Shown here: positions 24,373-33,097 of the stretch, one piece after another
How the letters are laid out: the number at the start of each line of letters is the position of its first letter
How positions within the stretch are numbered: the stretch's first letter is position 1
Source: Clostridium sp. AT4
GTDB taxonomy: Bacteria; Bacillota; Clostridia; Lachnospirales; Lachnospiraceae
Direction of reading: 5' to 3'
Length of the DNA stretch: 64,000 nt
Assembly: GCF_001517625.2 (NCBI RefSeq)
Contig: NZ_LN999828.1
Span: forward strand, 62,001 to 126,000
The notes under the pieces: generated by a model
The model's input: the letters and a program-made list of their open reading frames with translations, nothing else
What the model was told of the DNA's origin: nothing
The model's database searches: none
Position numbers and translations under genes: made by a program

Positions 24373-25398
24373 ATGGCAGTACCAGCTGCGATTCTGGCAG
24401 CGAAAGCCGCAGTGCTTACAGCGTCCAGCGAGAGAGGGCGGATGGTGGTTCTTTCTGTTGTTGCGGCACTTTTAACACCTTTTCTTTTGATTGTTACCAT
24501 GCTCCTGTGTACCCTTTCTGGAACTGCAGACCATAATATTTCTGCTGTCCAGCTGTCCTTTCATGGGGGATATTTATCTTCAAAGGTGCCAGCAGAGTAC
24601 CGGATGTATATCGAAAATATGCAGGATAGCTTCGGAAAACTGGACGGTGTGCTAAGTGAGATCAATGGAATGATAGAAAGCGGGGAGATAGATCCTTACC
24701 GGGTAAAAGCAATCTTTTATGCCCTGTTTTTTGGTGAGGATCAGCCCCGGATGGACGAGGAGGACTGCCGGGCATTCGCAGATTGCTTTGTGACATATGA
24801 GGAGAGGGAGGATGAAGAGGGGGAAACTTATACGGTTGCAGTTCCAATCCAAAGTTTGAATACAGTTTATGAAAATCTGGCTTCAGAATTAAATCGGGAG
24901 ATTTTCCTGGAAGATAAAACCAATGCACAACGGATTTATACGCTGGCGAAATATGGGGTTAGTGTGCCGGGAGGGAACGGACTTCCTCCTGGACAGGCAA
25001 TGGGAGATGGAAGTTTTTCTGTTCTGATGGCAGAAGCAACCCGCTATATTGGATATCCCTATGTGTGGGGAGGAAGCTCTCCAGCTACCAGCTTTGACTG
25101 CAGCGGATACATCTGTTGGGTCTATACGCAGTCTGGGGTGTACCATCTTTCACGGACAACAGCCCAGGGGATTTTTGACCAGTGTGCAGTGGTATCCAGA
25201 GAGGAGGCAAAGCCTGGGGATTTGGTTTTCTTTACAGGAACCTATGCAGCTTCCGGGGCAGTGAGCCATGTAGGGATTTATGTTGGGGACTCAAAAATGC
25301 TGCATTGTGGTTCTCCAATTGGTTATGCCAATCTTAATTCTTCTTACTGGAGCACCCATCTGTATGCATTTGGAAGGCTGGCTGCAATCCCAGAATAA
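24373..25398 (+). CDS. NlpC/P60 cell-wall hydrolase of the transfer machinery
   Basis: A 341 aa protein with one membrane segment (VLSVVAALLTPFLLIVTMLL) and a C-terminal NlpC/P60 cysteine peptidase domain: catalytic Cys in TSFDCSGYICW, catalytic His in AVSHVGIYVGDSK, third residue in HCGSP. It would open peptidoglycan for the mating channel. ATG 24373 with GGGAGG in front is the start. TATAAT at 24352-24357 with TTGAAT at 24330-24335 could be a promoter, but its start point would fall inside the ribosome site, so I doubt it. Confidence 0.85.
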   Translation: MAVPAAILAAKAAVLTASSERGRMVVLSVVAALLTPFLLIVTMLLCTLSGTADHNISAVQLSFHGGYLSSKVPAEYRMYIENMQDSFGKLDGVLSEINGMIESGEIDPYRVKAIFYALFFGEDQPRMDEEDCRAFADCFVTYEEREDEEGETYTVAVPIQSLNTVYENLASELNREIFLEDKTNAQRIYTLAKYGVSVPGGNGLPPGQAMGDGSFSVLMAEATRYIGYPYVWGGSSPATSFDCSGYICWVYTQSGVYHLSRTTAQGIFDQCAVVSREEAKPGDLVFFTGTYAASGAVSHVGIYVGDSKMLHCGSPIGYANLNSSYWSTHLYAFGRLAAIPE

Positions 25399-25512
25399 GG
25401 TATGAAGATAAAAAAGTTGGTGCGGATCTGCCAGGGAGATTTATGGATATTTGGTATCGACTTTCGGAACAGGATCGGGTATTGTGTGTGGCTGAAAGGA
25501 GGGAAGTACCTT

Positions 25513-25791
25513 ATGAATGAGATGATGGATCAGTTGGAGCAGGTGATTGAAGAGCGGGTTATGCAGCTGAAAGGAAAAATGGAAGAGGAAAAAAGTCAGA
25601 CCGATCAAGCCGAAAAGGAGGAGTATATCATGCATGTGGAACGAATCCTGAATAGCCTTTCAGAGGAAGAGAGGGAGTGGCTGGATGATCAGATGATGAA
25701 AAAGCTGGATGTACCAAATCAGGAACGGCTGCGGTATTACAAGGCAGGGCTGGCAGATGCTATCGAAGTGATGCGTTACTTGAGGACTTGA
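25513..25791 (+). CDS. small acidic helical protein
   Basis: A 92 aa protein, mostly charged helices: MEEEKSQTDQAEKEEYIMHV, SLSEEEREWLDDQMMKKLDV, then a final YKAGLADAIEVMRYL. I do not recognise it. AAAGGAGGG ends about nine bases before ATG 25513; the frame is open to 25402 but that longer start has a weak ribosome site. It sits between the wall hydrolase and the DUF6103-like protein in a group of small genes. Confidence 0.6.
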   Translation: MNEMMDQLEQVIEERVMQLKGKMEEEKSQTDQAEKEEYIMHVERILNSLSEEEREWLDDQMMKKLDVPNQERLRYYKAGLADAIEVMRYLRT

Positions 25792-25856
25792 TTTTAGACA
25801 AGGGAGCGGCTGTGAGAGCAGCCGCTTGTTCTGGATCCAGAGAGAGGAGGATGTAA

Positions 25857-26123
25857 ATGAGAACAACCACGTTGACGGTTAGCTTTAATACAGAAAAACT
25901 GGATGCTTTGAAATTTCATATGGAGAAACGGGATGCGGATCTGCAGGCAGAGTTAAATGATACGGTACAGAAACTGTATGAGAAATATGTTTCGCAGGCC
26001 ACCCGTGAGTACATTGATGATAAGGTGGCGAGAGAGGTTTTATCTGCCAGAGATCGAACCCGGAGGGCAGAACGGTCTGCAAGACGGGTAGAAAATCTGG
26101 CAGAGACGGCAGGAGAGGCATAA
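25857..26123 (+). CDS. small helical protein (DUF6103-like)
   Basis: An 88 aa protein with a beta start (RTTTLTVSFNTEKLDALKFH) and long charged helices with many Arg and Glu. The first half, TLTVSFNTEKLDAL, resembles a ribbon-helix-helix-like DNA-binding opening. I recall the family as DUF6103 on mobile elements, but that is from memory. AGAGAGGAGGATGTAA precedes the ATG. The function is unknown. Confidence 0.65.
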   Translation: MRTTTLTVSFNTEKLDALKFHMEKRDADLQAELNDTVQKLYEKYVSQATREYIDDKVAREVLSARDRTRRAERSARRVENLAETAGEA

Positions 26124-26537
26124 GAGCGGAGAAAGAGGATGCTGTATGGTGCAGATGGAAGAAGCACATAGCCTTTTGTAAGCCCTTGTGTGCCCCCGTG
26201 TCAGGCTTTAGACAGCCAGGTGGCATTCGTGTACCCTGGTGGGGAATGAAGGCGGTGTTGGGCAAATGTGAAAGAAGGTTCTGAAAACAGTGGAATAGGC
26301 AGAGAAAATGCTGAATTCCAGAGGCTTTTGGCAGGGTCGAAATGTGTGCAGGTTAAAGGGGGTATGCTGCTTTTGGCAGCCTACCCCTGGAAAACACCGA
26401 CCGGCAAAGCCGTTCGGGAAATCTGGTTTGAATACTTTTGGAAAAGGCGGTCGAAAGAATGGTGCTGGATTTTTGAAAGTGGCAGGATTTTGGAGGAAAT
26501 GAGAGAGAGTTTGTGAATACCTGGTAAGGAGGGAACG
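26124..26537 (+). other. non-coding region with hairpins, candidate oriT
   Basis: About 410 bases without a convincing gene, upstream of a ribbon-helix-helix gene and, after a cargo insert, the relaxase. Hairpins are visible. GGGGTA 26359-26364 pairs with TACCCC 26382-26387, GCTGC 26366-26370 with GCAGC 26376-26380. CGGCAAAGCCG lies near 26402, and CGACCG near 26398 faces CGGTCG near 26448. Hairpins next to mobilisation genes are typical of transfer origins. The nick site cannot be placed, and this is a candidate only. Confidence 0.35.
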
Positions 26538-26951
26538 ATGGGGAGCGAAAACGCGAAAGTCCGTGTTGGGATTTATATTGAAAAAGCTATATTAGAACAG
26601 GCAGACGGGTTGTTGGAGACTGCCAATGTGCGTTCCAGAAACGAATTTGTAGCAGAAGCACTTAAATTCTATATGGGATATCTTCTTGCAGGAAAAGCAG
26701 AAAATTATTTTTTGCAGTCACTGGCTTCTGTGCTTACGGGAACCGTTCAGGATAGTGAGAACCGTCTGGCCAGGATGGACTTTAAGATAGCAGTGGAATT
26801 GTCCAAGCTCTCACAGGTAATTGCCTACACTCATGATGTGGATGAAGAATCTTTAAACAGGCTGCACGTAAAATGTGTTGATGAAGTGAGACGGATCAAT
26901 GGAACTGTGAAGTTTGAAGATGCGTATCATTATCAAAAGCGGGATGTGTAG
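26538..26951 (+). CDS. ribbon-helix-helix DNA-binding protein, possible relaxosome accessory
   Basis: A 137 aa protein with an RHH-type start: KVRVGIYIEKAILEQADGLL followed by RSRNEFVAEALKFYMGYLL, matching the strand-helix-helix plan of MobC/CopG-like proteins. The C-terminal part is helical. It follows the hairpin region at 26124-26537 and lies before the relaxase, with low-GC cargo in between, so a relaxosome role is likely. AAGGAGGGAACG precedes the ATG. Confidence 0.65.
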   Translation: MGSENAKVRVGIYIEKAILEQADGLLETANVRSRNEFVAEALKFYMGYLLAGKAENYFLQSLASVLTGTVQDSENRLARMDFKIAVELSKLSQVIAYTHDVDEESLNRLHVKCVDEVRRINGTVKFEDAYHYQKRDV

Positions 26952-27107
26952 ATATTGTTGGAAAGGAAACGATGGAAAGAGAATTTATTTGTACTTCCCT
27001 CTAGTTGTGTGATGAATTTTCAGAAGAGATAAAAAATAGATTTGTCCTTTACGATGCAATAACTCATCGATTATAATATACTAAGAAATGAATCGAGGTG
27101 TAGAATT

Positions 27108-27527
27108 TTGAATGAGAGAGAACAAATCATTCAACTATGGTTCAAAATGTGGCTTACACAACAGGATCTTGGTATGGATGACATTTTTGCGGAAGACGTG
27201 ATTTATACTGAAAGCTGGAGTCCAAAATATAATAACCGTCAAGTTGTAAAACATTGGTTTAATGAATGGAATACACGTGGCAAGGTGATGGAGTGGAAGA
27301 TCAAGCAGTTCTTTCATAAAGATAACCAGACGGTTGTAGAGTGGTATTTTAAAAATGAAATGAATAATGGGAATATAGAGGAATTTGACGGAATGTCCTT
27401 GATTGTATGGACAGCAGATAATAAAATAAAATCATTAAAGGAGTTTGGATGTAACTTAAACAATTATAATCCTTATGAGGATAGTGATATGCCTAAATTT
27501 AGAGATGAAAAGACTAGTTGGTTTTAA
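27108..27527 (+). CDS. NTF2/SnoaL-like small protein (cargo)
   Basis: A 139 aa protein of the nuclear transport factor 2-like fold: an N-terminal helix WFKMWLTQQDLGMDDIFAED, then curved beta sheet (VEWYFKNEMNNGNIEEFDGM). Such proteins bind small hydrophobic molecules. The base composition is clearly lower in GC than the transfer genes. TTG 27108 with CGAGGTGTAG upstream is the start. It opens the cargo patch before the relaxase gene. The ligand is unknown. Confidence 0.7.
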   Translation: MNEREQIIQLWFKMWLTQQDLGMDDIFAEDVIYTESWSPKYNNRQVVKHWFNEWNTRGKVMEWKIKQFFHKDNQTVVEWYFKNEMNNGNIEEFDGMSLIVWTADNKIKSLKEFGCNLNNYNPYEDSDMPKFRDEKTSWF

Positions 27528-27593
27528 TTAGAAACAGAAAAATTATATGTGTTAATCTGGCCGAGGAGGCTTGATTATAAAAGTAAAGATAAA

Positions 27594-27700
27594 AACGCAA
27601 CGTATGCAGTGATGCATACCAGAGCCGGTAGGTAGCCCGGCCGTCCTGTATATCAGGGTAAGTAACCTGCCCCTCCGGGTTGTCCATTCTTTGCTCATTT
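27594..27700 (+). ncRNA. yjdF riboswitch
   Basis: A structured leader before the YjdF-family gene, about 20 bases before its ribosome site. Hairpins: GTATGCA (27602-27608) with TGCATAC (27613-27619) capped by a GNRA-type GTGA loop; GCCGG (27624-27628) with CCGGC (27637-27641) with a TAGGTAGC loop. Further GG- and CC-rich pairs follow up to 27690. The position and the hairpin pattern fit the yjdF motif RNA, known to respond to azaaromatic compounds. Recognition is from memory; a covariance search would decide. Confidence 0.75.
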
Positions 27701-27722
27701 CAATCATTAAGGAGGGATTGCC

Positions 27723-28139
27723 ATGAGTATAAGGACAGGCAAGCTGACAGTGTTTTTTGAGGAACCATTTTGGGTAGGTATTTTTGAGAGAGTTGAAAAT
27801 GGGAAACTTTCCGTTTCCAAAGTAACATTTGGAACTGAACCAAAGGACTATGAGATATGGGAATTTGTGCTAAAGGAATATGATCGTTTGCAATTTAGTC
27901 CATCTGTGGAGGTTACTGAAAAGGAACTAACAAAAAACCCAAAGAAGCTCCAGCGTGAAATTCATAAACAAATGTTGGATAGGGGCGCTGGAACAAAATC
28001 TCAGCAAGCACTAAAGCTGCAGCAGGAACAAAGGAAACAGCAGCGTAAGTCTAAAAGCCGGGAAGACAAATTGGCAGAAGAGAAAAAAATGTTTGACTTA
28101 AAACAAAAAAAGAAAAAAGAGAAACATCGAGGGCATTAA
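27723..28139 (+). CDS. yjdF: YjdF-family protein (DUF2992)
   Basis: A 138 aa protein with KLTVFFEEPFWVGIFERVEN near the start, then PKDYEIWEFVLKEYDRLQFS, the pattern of YjdF proteins. The C-terminus is a highly charged Lys/Gln-rich tail. The protein's activity is not established in detail; the gene is usually controlled by the riboswitch of the same name, which is present here. AAGGAGGGA lies eight bases in front of the ATG. It belongs to the low-GC cargo patch. Confidence 0.85.
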   Translation: MSIRTGKLTVFFEEPFWVGIFERVENGKLSVSKVTFGTEPKDYEIWEFVLKEYDRLQFSPSVEVTEKELTKNPKKLQREIHKQMLDRGAGTKSQQALKLQQEQRKQQRKSKSREDKLAEEKKMFDLKQKKKKEKHRGH

Positions 28140-28182
28140 GAATGTAATGTATTCTTACACAAAATTTGGTTTGAGGTAAACG

Positions 28183-28503
28183 ATGGCATCAAGTAAAAAT
28201 TATTTACAATTTGTTTTAGAGCAGCTGTCCGAGTTGGATGAAATTACATATCGGACTATGATGGGAGAATTTATTATCTATTATCGTGGCAAGATCGTAG
28301 GAGGCATTTATGATGACAGACTGCTTGTAAAACCCACAAAGTCAGCAATTGCCTATATGACAGATCCGGTATATGAAGTACCTTATGAGGGAACAAAAGA
28401 GATGCTGCTGGTAGAGGAGGTTGATCAGAAAGAATTTTTGACAGGACTGTTCCACGCGATGTATGATGAACTGCCGCTGCCCAAACCCAAAAAGAAAAAA
28501 TAG
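28183..28503 (+). CDS. TfoX/Sxy N-terminal-like protein
   Basis: A 106 aa protein resembling the TfoX N-terminal domain: YRTMMGEFIIYYRGKIVGGI, DDRLLVKPTKSAIAYM, and a Lys-rich tail (PKPKKKK). TfoX regulates competence in Gram-negatives, but many Firmicute relatives have unknown roles. GAGGTAAACG precedes the ATG. A truncated relative lies in reverse at 38049-38316, in the other accessory patch, with a nearly identical middle and end. Confidence 0.75.
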   Translation: MASSKNYLQFVLEQLSELDEITYRTMMGEFIIYYRGKIVGGIYDDRLLVKPTKSAIAYMTDPVYEVPYEGTKEMLLVEEVDQKEFLTGLFHAMYDELPLPKPKKKK

Positions 28504-28527
28504 GTATTGCGAAGGGAAAACAAATAA

Positions 28528-29127
28528 ATGGACAAGGCAATTTTGTATATACATGGTAAAGGTGGAAATCCGAAAGAGGCAGAGTATTATAAAGCGCTCT
28601 TTGAAGAATATGATGTAATTGGTTTTGACTATTCCTCACAGTTACCTTGGGAAGCGAAAAAAGAGTTCCCCAGATTGTTTGATAACCTATGCGGAACATA
28701 TGAAACAGTAACAGTGATTGCGAACAGCATTGGTGCTTTCTTTGCTATGAGTGCTTTGGCAGACAGCAAAATAGAGAAGGCATACTTTATTTCTCCGGTT
28801 GTAGATATGGAAAGATTGATTCGGAATATGATGCAGTGGGCGAATGTGACCGAAGATGATTTGCAGAAACAGAAAGAAATCCCGACATCCTTTGGGGAAA
28901 CACTTTCCTGGGCTTATCTTTGTTATGTGAGGGAGCATCCTGTTACCTGGACTGTTCCAACGCACATTCTGTATGGAGAAAAGGATAACTTGACATCGTA
29001 TGAAACAATAGCTGAGTTTGCAGATAGAATCGGAGCAACACTTACAGTTATGGAAAACGGGGAGCACTGGTTTCATACGAAAGAGCAGATGGACTTTCTT
29101 TCTGACTGGATCAAGCAATGTACATGA
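28528..29127 (+). CDS. alpha/beta hydrolase-like protein
   Basis: A 199 aa alpha/beta hydrolase with the oxyanion region ILYIHGKGGNPKEAEYYK, the nucleophile elbow VIANSIGAFFAMSA (Ser in A-N-S-I-G, a variant of GxSxG), the acid in HILYGEKDNLTSYE and the His in NGEHWFH near the end. It is short, as in RBBP9-like or YdeN hydrolases. It is part of the low-GC cargo and ends before a terminator. The substrate is unknown. Confidence 0.8.
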   Translation: MDKAILYIHGKGGNPKEAEYYKALFEEYDVIGFDYSSQLPWEAKKEFPRLFDNLCGTYETVTVIANSIGAFFAMSALADSKIEKAYFISPVVDMERLIRNMMQWANVTEDDLQKQKEIPTSFGETLSWAYLCYVREHPVTWTVPTHILYGEKDNLTSYETIAEFADRIGATLTVMENGEHWFHTKEQMDFLSDWIKQCT

Positions 29128-29176
29128 TATGTTCAAATGTTGAAACTATGTAACGGAAGAAGATGTGATAAAATGT

Positions 29177-29217
29177 AAAAGGAGCCATGGTGTGTGATAA
29201 GCCATAGGTTCCTTTTT
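29177..29217 (+). terminator. rho-independent terminator after cargo genes
   Basis: AAAAGGAGCCATGG (29177-29190) pairs imperfectly with CCATAGGTTCCTTTT (29202-29216), with a short loop and a run of T at 29213-29217. It closes the cargo transcription unit and precedes the relaxase gene by about 20 bases. Confidence 0.65.
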
Positions 29218-29237
29218 GCTTTCTAAAAAGGAGTAAC

Positions 29238-32114
29238 ATGGCAAAACTTATTTTTACTTCCCGATATTTAAAAGATGCAAAACCATCTCAGAAAGAAAAT
29301 TATGTCCATTACATTGGAACGCGGAAAGGGGTAGAGAAAATTGATACAAGTAAAAAGCACCTCCCAGCAACGGTGAGTCAAAAGAAGTTAGTGCATCAGC
29401 TCCTGCAGGATTTTCCGGCGACAAAAGAAATGCTGGAGTATGAAGATTATCAAAGAAAACCAACAATCGAAAATGCCTCGGAATTTATTTCCTGTGTATT
29501 GGAACAAAATCTTGATATAGCAGCGACGCGAAAAAATTATGTGGATTATCTGGCGCATCGTCCCCGTGTAGAAAAGATTGGTGAGCATGGTCTGTTTACA
29601 GATGAGGGAGAACCGATGGTTCTTGGACAGGTGCAGAATCAAGTGGCAGATCACAAGGGAATTGTGTGGACCCATGTGATTTCCCTTCGGCGCGAGGATG
29701 CAGCCCGGTTAGGGTATGACAGTGCTGTTCAGTGGATGGCATTGCTGCGTTCCAAACGGGCAATGCTGTGTAAGCATATGAAAATTGACAGCGCCAATCT
29801 GAAATGGTACGCTGCATTTCATAATGAAAGCCATCATCCCCATGTTCATCTATTGGTGTACTCAGTAAAAGATGGAGAAGGGTATCTGACAAAGCAGTCG
29901 ATTGAGGCCATGCGTTCTGAGCTGGCGCATGATATTTTCCGTCAGGATTTTGCAAATATTTATGAGGAACAGGCGCAGTCTCGTATGGATTTAAAGGAAC
30001 GGTCGGAAGTTGTAATGAAGACATGGATAGATGAAATACGGGCGGGGACGCTTAAGAGTTCGGAAATTGAAACCAGTATGATGCAGCTTTCTAAACGGCT
30101 GCAAAATACAGGTGGGAAAAAGGTTTATGGCTACCTGAAGAGAGATGTGAAGGATCTGGTCGATCACATCGTAGACGAGTTGGAGAAAGATGACCGGGTG
30201 TCTGCCCTGTACCGGGAATGGGGGCTATGGGAGGATGAGATTGTGAAGACCTACCGAAAACAGACGGAAGAATTACCGCCTTTATCAAAACAGCCTAAAT
30301 TAAAAAGTATCAAAAATATGGTGATTGCAGAAGCATTGAGGCTTGGCAGTCATCATTTTTTGTTTGAAGAGAATGAAGATGGATACTCAGAACCAAAGGA
30401 CGATTTTTTTATACAAGAACCAGATCCGGTAGCAGAGCTGACAGGGGAACTAGATTCGGACTATGCGGTGGAGGAAGTCAAGCAAGAGCTTTTTCCTAAT
30501 GGCAGAAAAGAAAAATCCAGTTCCAATTGGTGGACAGATGGATATATACAGGCTAGGAATTATTTGTATGGCAGCGATTCTACATTGCAGGATTTTGAAA
30601 AGGCATATCAGAAGTTCCTTCAGGAAGCAGAGCAGGGGAATGGGTTTGCCATGCACGACCTTGGTCGAATGTTTGCGGATGGCTTGGGACGGGATGCGGA
30701 TGTGGGGCTGGCACAGAAATGGTATGAGAAAGCATTGGAAGCATTTCTTGTAAGAGAAGAATCCGTAAAGAAAAAGGAGAAACCATATCTGCAATATCGT
30801 ATTGGGAAAATGTATGCTTCTGGTTTGGGAGCAGAACAAAATTATGAAAAGGCGGCACACTGGTTTTCTCAGGCGGCTGCAATGGATCATAAGTATGCCC
30901 AGTATTCTCTGGCTGGGCTTTACCGGCGGGGCCGGGGGGTGGAGCAAAATGATATACGGGCGTTTTCTCTATATATGAGTTCAGCAGAGCAGGGGAATCC
31001 TTATGCCAGCCTGGAACTGGCGAAGATGTATAGGGATGGTTTTGGTACAGAGCCGGATTTACAGCAGGCAGAGTGGAGATTTCAGAATGCGTATTCCGGT
31101 TTTGTGGTTCTGGAAGAAAAAAGTCATGATGATAAACTCCAGTACCGGATTGGTCAGATGCTTCATACTGGAACGGGAACCAGCAAAGATGATGAGGGGG
31201 CGGCCAGGTATTGGGAAAAGTCTGCAAAGCTGGGGAATATCAATGCTCAGTATGCACTTGGAACACTCTGGCTGGAAACGGGAAGTGGAGACAGCGGCCA
31301 GGCAGTGGAATGGCTTACAAAAGCAGCAAATGCAGAGCACTCAGCCGCCCAGTATGTGTTGGGGAAATTATACCAGGATGGTGTGTATTTTAATAAAGAT
31401 ATGGATCAGGCCATGAAATGGTTCCGCTCTGCAGCAGAACTTGGAAATGAATATGCTGCATATCGGATGGGATGTTTGTTGCTTTTGGGGGAGGAAATAC
31501 CGAAGGATGTGGAAGCGGCTGTGAAGTGGCTCAGCCTGTCAGCGGAAAAAGGAAATCCATATGCGCAGTATCGGCTTGGAATGCTATATCTCAAGGGGGA
31601 AGAGTTTTCTCCTCAAGTGGAAGTGGCAATGAAATGGCTTCAACAGGCAGCGGAGCAGAAAAATGAATGGGCCTTTTATCAGTTAGGGAAGTTATATCTT
31701 TCAGGAGAACATGTAACGAAAAATGTGGAAACAGCAGTACATTACCTGGGACTATGTGCGGAAAAAGGAAACCAGTATGCTCAGTATGTGTTGGGAAAGT
31801 TATATCTCTGTGGCAGAGATGTTTCCCGTGATCGGGAAAAGGCAGTGGAATATCTGACAGCATCGGCAGAACAAGGAAATCTGTATGCCAGTTTTTTACT
31901 GGAACATCTGGATGCATATCAGGATCCGTCCTTGTTTCTGGCAGCAACCAGACTGCTTCATCATCTGGAAAAGCTGTTTTGCGAAGAAGTACAGAGACCA
32001 ATGGAAATGAAGCGGTATCAGATTGATCGAAAACGTCGGTGGAAGCTGGCAGAGAAAAAGCAGGCTCAGGGATACAAACGGGATGATCGGGAGCCGGTAC
32101 AAGGCAGTTACTGA
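29238..32114 (+). CDS. MobP-type relaxase fused to Sel1-like repeats
   Basis: A 958 aa protein. The N-terminal 330 residues are a MobP3-like relaxase that nicks and leads DNA at oriT. The metal-binding histidine motif is HNESHHPHVHLLVYS near residues 195-209; Tyr-containing motif FTSRYL lies near the start. From about residue 430 to 895 follow about twelve Sel1/TPR-like repeats of 36-40 residues (for example GNPYAQYRLGMLYLKGEEFS). Sel1 repeats normally bind proteins. A relaxase with this tail is unusual; the tail may recruit the coupling protein or a chaperone. AAAAGGAG precedes the ATG. Confidence 0.85.
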   Translation: MAKLIFTSRYLKDAKPSQKENYVHYIGTRKGVEKIDTSKKHLPATVSQKKLVHQLLQDFPATKEMLEYEDYQRKPTIENASEFISCVLEQNLDIAATRKNYVDYLAHRPRVEKIGEHGLFTDEGEPMVLGQVQNQVADHKGIVWTHVISLRREDAARLGYDSAVQWMALLRSKRAMLCKHMKIDSANLKWYAAFHNESHHPHVHLLVYSVKDGEGYLTKQSIEAMRSELAHDIFRQDFANIYEEQAQSRMDLKERSEVVMKTWIDEIRAGTLKSSEIETSMMQLSKRLQNTGGKKVYGYLKRDVKDLVDHIVDELEKDDRVSALYREWGLWEDEIVKTYRKQTEELPPLSKQPKLKSIKNMVIAEALRLGSHHFLFEENEDGYSEPKDDFFIQEPDPVAELTGELDSDYAVEEVKQELFPNGRKEKSSSNWWTDGYIQARNYLYGSDSTLQDFEKAYQKFLQEAEQGNGFAMHDLGRMFADGLGRDADVGLAQKWYEKALEAFLVREESVKKKEKPYLQYRIGKMYASGLGAEQNYEKAAHWFSQAAAMDHKYAQYSLAGLYRRGRGVEQNDIRAFSLYMSSAEQGNPYASLELAKMYRDGFGTEPDLQQAEWRFQNAYSGFVVLEEKSHDDKLQYRIGQMLHTGTGTSKDDEGAARYWEKSAKLGNINAQYALGTLWLETGSGDSGQAVEWLTKAANAEHSAAQYVLGKLYQDGVYFNKDMDQAMKWFRSAAELGNEYAAYRMGCLLLLGEEIPKDVEAAVKWLSLSAEKGNPYAQYRLGMLYLKGEEFSPQVEVAMKWLQQAAEQKNEWAFYQLGKLYLSGEHVTKNVETAVHYLGLCAEKGNQYAQYVLGKLYLCGRDVSRDREKAVEYLTASAEQGNLYASFLLEHLDAYQDPSLFLAATRLLHHLEKLFCEEVQRPMEMKRYQIDRKRRWKLAEKKQAQGYKRDDREPVQGSY

Positions 32115-32128
32115 CAAAGGAGGAAGGC

Positions 32129-33067
32129 ATGGGAGGATTTATTTATTTTACAGAAGAACAGAAGCAAAGGGCCAATGCGGTAGATCTGGAAGATTTTCTT
32201 TCCAGACAGGGAGAGAAACTGCTTCGTTCTGGAAGAGAAAAACGGTTGGCCAGTGATCACAGTATTACAGTAAGAGGAAACCAATGGTATGATCATGCAA
32301 CAGAAAAGGGAGGCTGTTCCATTGATTTTGTGCGGATGTTTTACAATCAGAGTTTTCCGGATGCAGTTACTATGCTGTTGGGAGGGGAGCAGGGGGAAGC
32401 ATATAGGGAAAGCATGAAGCAGGAACAGGAACCGAAAAAACCATTTATACTTCCGGAGGCCAATCGGACGATGCACCGGGCTTTTGCATATCTGGTAAAG
32501 ACACGCTGTCTGGATCCTAAAGTCGTGTCTGTATTTGCAAGAAGACATATGATTTATGAAGACGCCAAATACCACAATACAGTTTTTGTGGGGTTTGATG
32601 TGGATGGAATTCCACGCCATGCCCATAAGCGAGGAACCTGTCAGCAGGGGAAACCGTTTAAGGGAAATGTGGAAAGCTGCGATCCAAGATACAGTTTTCA
32701 CTGGATTGGGAAAAGCGATACGGTGTATGTATTTGAAGCACCGATTGATATGCTGTCTTTTATTTCCATGTATCAAAAGGAGTGGATGGAGCATAGCTAT
32801 GTGGCACTCTGTGGGGTGGCGGAACACGCACTGGTACAGCTTCTTGAGGATGTACCACACCTTTCCAAAATCGCTCTGTGTCTGGATCATGATAAAGCAG
32901 GAATCGAGGCAGGAGAGCGGATCAAAAGACGGTTGTCTGAGCGGGGATACGGAAATGTGTTCCCGCTCTTTTCTTATCAGAAGGACTGGAATGAAGATCT
33001 CCAGGCATTACAGAAGCCGCCGCCGGAATCTATAGTAGAACGCCAGACAGTAATGCAGATGATGTGA
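32129..33067 (+). CDS. DUF3991/Toprim-domain protein, primase-like
   Basis: A 312 aa protein with the CHC2-type/DUF3991 start (VRGNQWYDHATEKGGCSIDF) and a Toprim domain with VYVFEAPIDMLSF (catalytic Glu) and IALCLDHDKAGIEAG (DxD-type Asp motif). Such proteins act as primases or topoisomerase-like factors that prime the transferred strand in the recipient. AAAGGAGGAAGGC precedes the ATG, 15 bases after the relaxase stop, so the two belong together. Confidence 0.85.
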   Translation: MGGFIYFTEEQKQRANAVDLEDFLSRQGEKLLRSGREKRLASDHSITVRGNQWYDHATEKGGCSIDFVRMFYNQSFPDAVTMLLGGEQGEAYRESMKQEQEPKKPFILPEANRTMHRAFAYLVKTRCLDPKVVSVFARRHMIYEDAKYHNTVFVGFDVDGIPRHAHKRGTCQQGKPFKGNVESCDPRYSFHWIGKSDTVYVFEAPIDMLSFISMYQKEWMEHSYVALCGVAEHALVQLLEDVPHLSKIALCLDHDKAGIEAGERIKRRLSERGYGNVFPLFSYQKDWNEDLQALQKPPPESIVERQTVMQMM

Positions 33068-33097
33068 GGGGAGGGAATACCAATACAGGGAATTTTT

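Noticed and set aside
25402-25512. Longer start for the small acidic protein
   Set aside because: The 37 extra residues are unlike the rest and the ribosome site at 25496-25504 fits ATG 25513 better.
26268-26516. 82-codon GTG frame between the DUF6103-like and RHH genes
   Set aside because: No domain, odd composition, another frame (26308-26502) equally open, and the region has hairpins expected of an oriT. I judge it non-coding.
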